This document shows positions 56,737 to 64,000 of a DNA stretch of 64,000 bases, piece by piece (the stretch's first letter is position 1; each line of letters begins with the position of its first letter). Both the position numbers and the translations under genes were made by a program. The stretch covers positions 1,364,001 to 1,428,000 of the forward strand of contig MQVO02000008.1 of the NCBI GenBank assembly GCA_001986395.2. Direction: 5' to 3'. The notes below the pieces were generated by a model that was not told the DNA's origin, searched no databases, and saw only the letters and a program-made list of their open reading frames with translations. The stretch comes from Irpex lacteus. Taxonomy: Eukaryota; Basidiomycota; Agaricomycetes; Polyporales; Irpicaceae.

Positions 56737-58488
56737 CTAAGACTGCCAGTTGATGAGTACACTGAACACACTCAAGTTCAACGTATATAAACGTACCTCC
56801 GGCTCAAGCTTCGGCTTCACAGCCACAAGCATATACTCCGCCTCCTCTTCCATCTCCCTCTTCACATTAACATCCACCTCCTCCCTCTTACCTTCCTCCG
56901 GATCCTGGTGCACTGGCACCGGCACCTGCTGCATCTTAAACTTCTCATAAAGATCCTCATACTGCTTCACCGTATAATGATGATCCTTCTTCGGCGTCGC
57001 CCCCACCACAAACGACCACAGCTCGTGCCTCCACCACTCGTAATCCTCGCCCGACTCCCGTTTCTGCTCCAGCACCGCCCGGATGTGATCCCCGATTTCC
57101 ACCAGGAGCGGTCGACGCGCTTTCTTCTCTGCAGAGCTTGTCGTGCGACGGCTGAATTGCGCCTGGAAAATAAAGCGTAAGAGATGCGTCGAGGATGTAT
57201 TGTACTGCACTTGTTTGTTAGTGTACTTACCAGCTGGGGAAGAACAGGCTCTAACGCCTCTTCGACTTCTTCGGGCGCCGTGCTAACGGAAGCAGTGGTA
57301 TGAGTGCTTGTCAAACTTCACCGTGAATAAGACCATGACCTACAAGAGCGATTCCAGGTTATCCACGTCGTCGTCATCCTCGCCGCTACTCGAAGCACCT
57401 CTGCTCGGGCCAGCCACCCTGCGTTTCTTCGAACTGCTACTAGCCTTCTGCCGTGGAACCGTTCGCAAGTACTGCCGCCGTCGTGCCGCGATGTCGCTCA
57501 CGTCGCGTGGGCCTCGGTCCGTGGGTAGTGGGTCTTGATCTTTCAGGCGCTGGATTGTTGTTAGCATTCACATACGGAAGTTGGTTCGGTGCGTGTGCAC
57601 TCACCTTGAAGTCGAATTTACAGATTTTGTACCCTGTGGATCCTACTTCTAGTCTGGGCTGGTGGGGTTGTCAGCGTACCGCAACATGCGTCGTTGATTG
57701 AACGAGCAACTTACGTTCTCCACGAGGTACAGACCGTCATAGCGATATCTAAGTAGGTAGAATGAGGCTGCGTCCCAGGCTAGTACAGATCTATTCTTGA
57801 CTTACCCGTGATACGGAGCATACTTCGAGTCGCCTGCCCCACGAATTACGCGAACGGGGCGCTTCGAAAAAGCTGATCTCTGCGACAACTTTCGTTAGGA
57901 GAGTGGTACGGGTATCCGGAAAAACAACACGCACTTGCAACGCTTTGTTTCGCGAGTTCTTGAAGTTCTGGTCTTCTGTCTGAGGGCCAAAACGGTTCTA
58001 TGTGTGGAATGTGTTTCAGAGATTAGGTCACTTACTAAGAGAGCCATGCACTTACACCAGGTGCCCGTCCACCACTCCCCACATATTCGCTGAACGATAT
58101 GACGAGTTAGTATGCGGTCTACAACGAGATACCTTAGATACACTCACAAATATTCTCCGTGGTCCTCATCCGCGAATTCCGACGTTCCTGACAGTACAAT
58201 ACTTCTGGCACCATCATCCTGGCGGCCATAGATGCCAGCAATAAAAGGCGGGTGAACGCGGTCGGCACTACAGTCTTTGCTGCAGGTGGTTATTCAGTAA
58301 GCTTAAAGTAAACGTGCCGATGAATTCACTGACCGTGTGGCCCACCACTTTCCTACTCTGATTCCAGGAATGTGGCCGAAGTGAAGTGCTGGGCTACAGC
58401 CATTCAGCAAGCGAACATTTAAACGCATATAACTTGCTTACTCTTCCTCCTTCATCCTCCGATCCTTTCTGGCTTTCATCTTCTCCAT
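56737..58488 (-). CDS. SRA-YDG domain protein, copy 1
   Basis: The gene starts at 58488 (MEKMKARKDRRMKEE) and has about nine exons. The SRA-YDG domain is built across them: HFGHIPGIRVGKWWATR; KDCSADRVHPPFIAGIYG and RQDDGARSIVLSG; YVGSGGRAPG; GPQTEDQNFKNSRNKALQ; RPVRVIRGAGDSKYAPYHG; YRYDGLYLVEN; and PRLEVGSTGYKICKFDFK. A linker RLKDQDPLPTDRGPRDVSDI and a basic/acidic tail with KKRR follow. The final exon ends at 56737 with a charged region (EIGDHIRAVLEQKR, TPKKDHHYTVKQYEDLYEKF). SRA domains recognise methylated or hemimethylated cytosine, so the protein likely acts in the nucleus on DNA methylation or heterochromatin. It lacks the PHD, RING and Tudor parts of animal UHRF1. It is a paralogue of the gene at the right edge. 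Confidence 0.85.
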
Positions 58489-58901
58489 GATGTTGGTGGT
58501 TTGTGTTCAAGAAACGAAAGAACTGCACCCGAACTTGAGCGAGCGCGATCACGTGCATCGAGCACGTTGTGCATTGGTTTCCCACGGTCCCGACGCGTCG
58601 GTCGTCGCTGCCGACGACGACGAGCTCCTAATCTTCATCTCAACGTGAGCTCACCACACCTTATCCTTTCGAGCTGGCTTATCTCTCTTTTTTAGATGGC
58701 GACCATGCTCGATATATGCGCCATTCGCGGACGTCTTTTGTCGCCCACGTCGCACGAACGGGCGGATCAAAGTCTACGTGATCCCTGGGGACAACGCTGG
58801 AATGCACAGCGTGACCCTGTCGGCTGTCCGCAAATTGGAATAGATAAGTAGGTCGGAACTGGAGAACGAAGGCACGTTTCCCCTCGACATCCATTACCAC
58901 C
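58489..58901. promoter_or_regulatory. Divergent promoter between SRA copy 1 and the AASS-type gene
   Basis: The spacer of 413 bases lies between divergent start codons. Co-expression is possible but not shown. Confidence 0.35.
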
Positions 58902-61900
58902 ATGAGAGTACTTTCACGTCGCCCACACACATTCCGTCGACTTTACTCAAGCATACATGCGTCGAACAAGCTCACGATCGGCATACGGAGGGAAGATCCT
59001 GAACGTATCTGGGAGCGACGGTGTCCGTTGACTCCAGAAGCAGTGAGCGAGCTCGTCGAGCAGGAAGATGTCAGAGTGCTAGTGCAGCCATGTGAGCGCC
59101 GTGTTTGGACAGGACAGGAGCTGAGCCAGGTGAGTTCATAGCCTTTTATACTCGACAGTATGCGCGTACTGATACTGCATGTACGAAGGCTGGCGCAGAG
59201 CCACATAAGGATCTGTCTCCGGCGCATATAGTCATAGGAATCAAGGAAACACCTCTAAGTGAGGTGCTCACAGATGCCTTACCCACCCCATCCGGCTCAA
59301 TAGCTCCTCGTACGCATCTCATGTTCTCTCATACTCACAAGGGACAACACTATAATATGGAGCTTCTCTCCAAGTTTTTGGGACATGGAGATCTGTCGCC
59401 CCGTCTGATTGACTACGAATTACTCACTGATGAAGACGGCCGACGCACTGTGGGATTTGGATGGTACGCAGGAGGTAAGTATCGTCAATATATGCGTCGT
59501 CCAATGCAGCTGAGATATCCAATAGTGGCCGGAGCATTGGAGTCCCTGTCGGCCTTGGCTCACGCACTTCTTGAGATAGGCGTCGCATCGCCATTCCTGG
59601 TATGTTTATGTTATCTCATCTTCATGAACGAACTGCATTCATGAACATGTGTCTGCAGTCAACCCCTCGCCCTCACACTCATCCATCCCTTCCTTCACTG
59701 CTATCTTCCCTGCGAAGTCTCGTAGGCGACCGCATAGCGTCTGACGGAACGCCCTCCTCAGTAGGCCCGATCGTGATCGGAGTCACCGGGTAAGTTAACT
59801 CTGCAGTGACTGGGGCTGCTTGGCATTCTGACGTCAGTATAGGAGCGGTAAAGTGTCACAAGGGTGCTTGGATTTGTTGGAGAAGCTGCCCATTCAGCAT
59901 GTCCGCGTGGAAGACCTGCCTCGTCTTGTTCGCGATCCAGGTGAGTAACTGCAACCGTATACAGTGACTTTATTTTGACACCTTTCAAAGACACCAGCCT
60001 TCACAAGGTATCTGCCAGCCATCCGTGGGGTCGAACATTGCTCATTCTCCCATAGATATACGTAGTCCATGCAACCCCCAAGGATTACTTCGTCCGTATC
60101 GATGGCCAGCCATACGACAGAGAGCATTACTACGCGAATCCACATCTGTACCAATCCGTTTTTCATGAGCGCGTACGTCTGATATTCAACCTATCAAGAA
60201 AATTCGCTAAAGTATATCGTCCAGATTGCACCTTACTTGACGCTTCTTATGAATGGTGCAGGCTGGGCAAAAGGCTTCCCGAGACTGATGAGCAACGCAC
60301 AGCTTGCGACAACCTTGGAAGCTGCTCAGAATGTCGGGAAAGGCCGTTTCGTGTGCATCGGAGACATCAGCTGTGACATTGAGGTATATCCTTGCACATA
60401 ATGTGCAGCATTCCTCCGATTAACTATGCTCTAGGGCGGCCTGGAATTCTTGCCTCATGCATCGACGTTATCCTCACCGTTCTTCCGAACCCGTCCCAAG
60501 GACCTTCCAGCGCATCTTCCCTGTGTGACGATGATGTCAGTTGACATCCTCCCTACTGCGCTCTCCCGAGAGTCTTCGGTACACTTTTCGAGTGTGCTGA
60601 TGCCCTATTTGCGCACACTCCTCAAAGAATACAAGTTCGGCCGCCAGCACGCTTCACTGAAGACGAGTGAGGAGTCAGACCGTTTGCGTGCACTTGAGAG
60701 GGCTACAGTTGCAAGCCATGGACATCTGAGAGACGACCACAAGTGGCTGGAAGGTCCGCTTAGTACGTGGAGTGGACGAAGTCGGGGTACATATCCGTCG
60801 AGTGCTGCTTCTTCTGGCACTGCACGCAAGAAGAAGGTGCTGGTGCTGGGTAGTGGAATGGTGGCAGGGCCCGCAATTGATGAAATTGCTAGTCATGATG
60901 ATACAGAGCTGGTTGTCGGTAAGTGTTTCGACCATAGTTACGAGCGCACAAGTAGCTTACTTTTGCCTGCTTTAGCGAGTAATTCTCTAGCTGAAGCAGA
61001 GCGTCTCACGGCTGCACACATCAACGCCTCTCCCCGGTTGATCGATATGGCAAACCAAGAAGAGGTTGCACGTCTTGTTGGTGAAGCAGATGTCGTAGTC
61101 AGGTGAGATCGTACCAAGTCTTTTGGAGGCGTATCTCACTTAGAAACAAATGTAGTCTCCTTCCTGTACCATTCCATCCCTCGGTAGCGGAGTTGTGTGT
61201 CAAGCACAAGAAGCATCTCGTCACTGCATCCTATATCTCACCGGCTATGAAGGCATTACACGATCGGTATGTACATATACTGGTCCGTAGACGCATAAAC
61301 GCTCAGACGATAATAAACACACACATAGTGCGCAAGCCGCTGATATTTTGCTTCTCAATGAGATCGGGCTGGACCCTGGTATCGACCATTGCTCCGCAAT
61401 CTCATTGCTGTCTCAGCTGGCCGCTGAGAATAAGAGAGTCGTCTCTTTCACATCCTTCTGCGGTGGTCTCCCGGCTCCCGAGTGTTCCGATGTGCCTCTG
61501 AAGTATAAATTCAGTTGGAGCCCCCGGGGTGTTTTGAGTGCTGCACTGAACGGTGCAAGGTTCAAATTGGACGGACAGGTACGTCGTACTGATCTTCCAG
61601 TTGTGGCATGCTGATTCACGTGTTGATAGGTACAAGAAATCGCTGGCAAAGACATCCTGAAGCATGGTTTTTCGGACCTTCCCATTTCAGATGTTCTGAA
61701 GCTCGAGGGTATTGCCAATAGAGATAGTTTGCCGTATGCGGAAACATACTCCCTCGGAGAACTGGACTCGCTTCGTACTATAGTTCGAGGAACCTTGCGG
61801 TGAGTTTCGTTGCTGATTCAAAATTTGTTGTCCTCATAAGCGGTCGATCGATGCAGATACCCGGGTTTCTCAGCGCTCGTGCATGCATTCAAGAGCATTG

Positions 61901-62544
61901 GTCTTCTTGAACTAACGGCTGCTATTAGACCTACTGGATGGGAGGACCTAACGCGGACGGCACTCGAAGTCAAGTTGGGCATGCCTGTCCCCAAAGATCT
62001 AGCATCGCTGCAATCTGCGATTGACGACCTTGTTGACGAGTCGCATAGGGACGATACTGTGAACGCCCTGCAAACCTTCGGTATACTTCCCAGAGTTGGC
62101 GCAAACTTCAGTCCGCCTGCAGCACCCATGCCATCTAATCCCACAGCTCCACTTGATCTCTTTGCTACTGTTCTTGCAGACAAGCTACGATATAACCAGG
62201 GCGAACGCGACCTAGTACTTCTCCACCATGAGATTGTCGCTCAATCACCATCTACTGGCAACGAAGAGGTGCACACATCGTCACTTGTAGCATACGGCGA
62301 CTCACGTGCGTCCGCCATGGCTCGCACCGTTGGACTTCCTCTGGCATTTGCTGTGCGGTCGGTCCTCGATGGTTCCGTACATGCTAGAGGTGTTTGTGGC
62401 CCAGGGGCTGACAAGGCAGTCTGGACCAATGTCTTGCAGGGGCTTCATCGTGTTGGTCTTGGGATGCAGGAAAGAATCTTGCCGAGGCGTCGGAGTCTGC
62501 TATCGCTAGAAGAGAGCTTGATTCGTTCGCGGGTTCAAGGGTAG
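58902..62544 (+). CDS. AASS: Bifunctional lysine-ketoglutarate reductase / saccharopine dehydrogenase (AASS type)
   Basis: The gene has fifteen or so exons, with exon 1 at 58902-59129 and the last ending at 62544. The start [20 protein letters not shown] is a basic mitochondrial presequence. The reductase half follows: [20 protein letters not shown], the VIGIKETP motif, [15 protein letters not shown], and the nucleotide-binding segment [20 protein letters not shown]. The dehydrogenase half starts near [20 protein letters not shown] (Rossmann GxGxV/A) and continues [31 protein letters not shown], and the C-terminal [17 protein letters not shown]. One gene encoding both halves in this order is the animal/plant lysine-degradation enzyme, which converts lysine plus 2-oxoglutarate to saccharopine and then to aminoadipic semialdehyde and glutamate. 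Well-known fungal LYS1 and LYS9 proteins are separate and biosynthetic. No frame breaks are seen. Confidence 0.87.
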
Positions 62545-62775
62545 TTGATTGGTATCGTGTCTCTTGACGGATTCTTTGTATATCAGAGGCTAAAGGGCTA
62601 ATGTCATGGTTAACTTTTATGAGTGCCCACGACATACTTAGGTGAAAGGAGCGAGGTCACGGTTGAATTTCATGATCACATGGCTTGGCGGGCCCGAGCG
62701 CGTATTGCGTTGCTGACAACGGTAGAGACCTTGACTAACTACCGCCACTCAGCTCTCTTGATCCTGCGAATAACA
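62545..62775. other. Spacer between AASS-type gene and SRA copy 2
   Basis: The spacer is about 230 bases and shows no coding sequence. Confidence 0.4.
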
Positions 62776-63958
62776 ATGGCACGAGAAGACATGCAAGACG
62801 ACGTTCAAGTTATTCCCAAGGTCATGCGATGATTTGAGACATCCGTAGTCCTGCCGCCGTGTTCGGTCACATTCTAGGGATCAGGATTGGAAAATGGTGG
62901 CCGACACGGTAAGTCGATTTCTTACTTCGTAGGACAGGTACTCATGAGACAGCATTTCGTTCGCAGGAAGGAAATCTGTGCCGACCACGTACATCCACTT
63001 CCGATTCATGGCATCTATGGTCGTCAGGAGGATGGAGCACGCAGTGTTGTCTTATCAGGGAAGTCCGAGTTCCAAGACGAAGATCAAGGGGATACGTTGT
63101 ACGTCCAAATTTCTAAACTTGGAGTCGTGGTCACATTGAACCCTAGTATGCTAGCATGTATATTGGATCCGGCGGGCGGGCTCCTGGCGTAAGTCCAACA
63201 TTGTTCGCGATCCGCCCAAATGCAGCTCATCACACTCCCTCCCAAATTAAGGTGCGTTTCGGATCTCAAACAGAAAACCAAAACTGGGACAATTCTAGCA
63301 ATGAGGCTCTGAGAGTATGTCCTTTCTACTTGAATATCTTACATCAATCTCATGACTGCGCATCATCCAGAAATCAGCTCTGTTGCGGAGGCCTGTACGC
63401 GTTATACGAGGACGAGGGGGCTCCAGATTTGCCCCATATGATGGGTAAGTGCACACGCACAGAAGCGCAAGCGATCACCATTCTGATTGAGAGTCATGCA
63501 GATATCGCTATGATGGTCTCTACTTAGTGTCGAATGTTGAGTTGCCTAAGACTTGAATGTCTGCTACCTGAGAACTAACAATTCTCATTCTACCTCTTAG
63601 CCAAGAATTGAGATCGGATCGGAGGGATACGAAGTCTGTAAATTTAACTTCACGGTGAGACGACTTATACTTTGTATCTATGTTTTCGCTCTCACCGTGG
63701 TGTGTCGATTGATTAATGCAGCGTATGGCGAACCAAGATCCACTGCCTCTCGATCGGGGGCCCCAAGATAGATCGGGAATTTTGGAACGACGCAGACAGT
63801 ATTGGCAAGCCAAACAAGCAGAGGACTCTGTAGATAGTGGTGACGACTCCGTTACATCGAGTCCTGCTCCTGATGGTGCTGCCGGTGGAATAGGGGGACC
63901 TGTCAGAGAAGTGGATGACGGCGACGAAGACACAGACGAACTGGAGGCATTGTTGTGA
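62776..63958 (+). CDS. SRA-YDG domain protein, copy 2, truncated by the window edge
   Basis: The start is uncertain; an ATG at 62776 (MAREDMQDD) may form exon 1. Recognised exons give VFGHILGIRIGKWWPTR; KEICADHVHPLPIHGIYGRQ and EDGARSVVLSGKSEFQDEDQ; YIGSGGRAPG; QTENQNWDNSSNEALR; KSALLRRPVRVIRGRGGSRF and APYDG; YRYDGLYLVSN; PRIEIGSEGYEVCKFNFT; and the linker MANQDPLPLDRGPQDRSGIL with RRRQYWQAK. These match copy 1 exon by exon, including intron places. The gene runs on past 63958 and lacks its C-terminus here. It is expected to bind methylated cytosine in chromatin. It flanks the AASS-type gene on the opposite side from copy 1 and points the other way. Confidence 0.8.
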
Positions 63959-64000
63959 GTAAAGTTCCAGGGTCTTTGAGATGTCCGGTGTGTTGTCCGA

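Noticed and set aside
1..64000. CRISPR arrays, bacterial operons, riboswitches or replication origins
   Set aside because: The gene architecture is eukaryotic; no regularly spaced direct repeats or prokaryotic signals were seen.

Overview
The window is fungal nuclear DNA, most likely from a mushroom-forming basidiomycete (Agaricomycetes). Nearly every gene is split by short GT-AG introns of about 50-70 bases. Several families typical of that class appear: seven-helix membrane proteins, F-box/zinc-finger proteins, F-box/leucine-rich-repeat proteins, MYND proteins and expanded P450s. No species is named because nothing in the sequence fixes it. Exon limits were read by eye from splice signals, reading frame and comparison between paralogues inside the window, so individual junctions may be off by a few bases.

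Layout. 0-10.4 kb: two serine-peptidase-like alpha/beta hydrolases (S33, proline-iminopeptidase type) in inverted orientation. Between them lie a 0.4 kb non-coding direct duplication with a 51-base tandem repeat, a seven-helix membrane protein, and a divergent pair of UstYa-type (DUF3328) genes, one of which looks broken. 10.6-18.3 kb: two large F-box/zinc-finger paralogues in tandem with an epoxide hydrolase between them. 18.9-28.3 kb: housekeeping and regulatory genes, namely a tiny cytochrome c oxidase subunit (COX8/COX7C type), a long disordered protein with four SDGGY repeats, tRNA-Gly(TCC), a D-2-hydroxyacid dehydrogenase, an F-box/LRR protein and a Prx5-type peroxiredoxin. 28.3-31.6 kb has no gene I can assign.

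31.6-41.3 kb is a damaged, mobile-element-rich stretch. It holds an intact small gene, a 3' fragment of a GH3 beta-glucosidase, a 5'-truncated Ty1/copia element, an AT-rich island with inverted SINE-like units, and a P450 without its 5' end. 41.8-48.4 kb holds two tandem P450 paralogues, each preceded by a related exon of unknown nature.

48.6-64 kb is gene-dense: NSE4 (Smc5/6 kleisin), a sugar transporter, MID1 (stretch-activated calcium channel subunit), a MYND protein, an SRA-YDG protein, a fused lysine-ketoglutarate reductase/saccharopine dehydrogenase (AASS type), and a second SRA-YDG protein cut by the window edge.

The recurring theme is local duplication: five families occur as pairs (S33 hydrolase, UstYa, F-box/zinc finger, P450, SRA). 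The UstYa pair, epoxide hydrolase, S33 hydrolases and P450s could be accessory metabolism. No peptide precursor or core synthase was found, so a defined biosynthetic cluster is not demonstrated.
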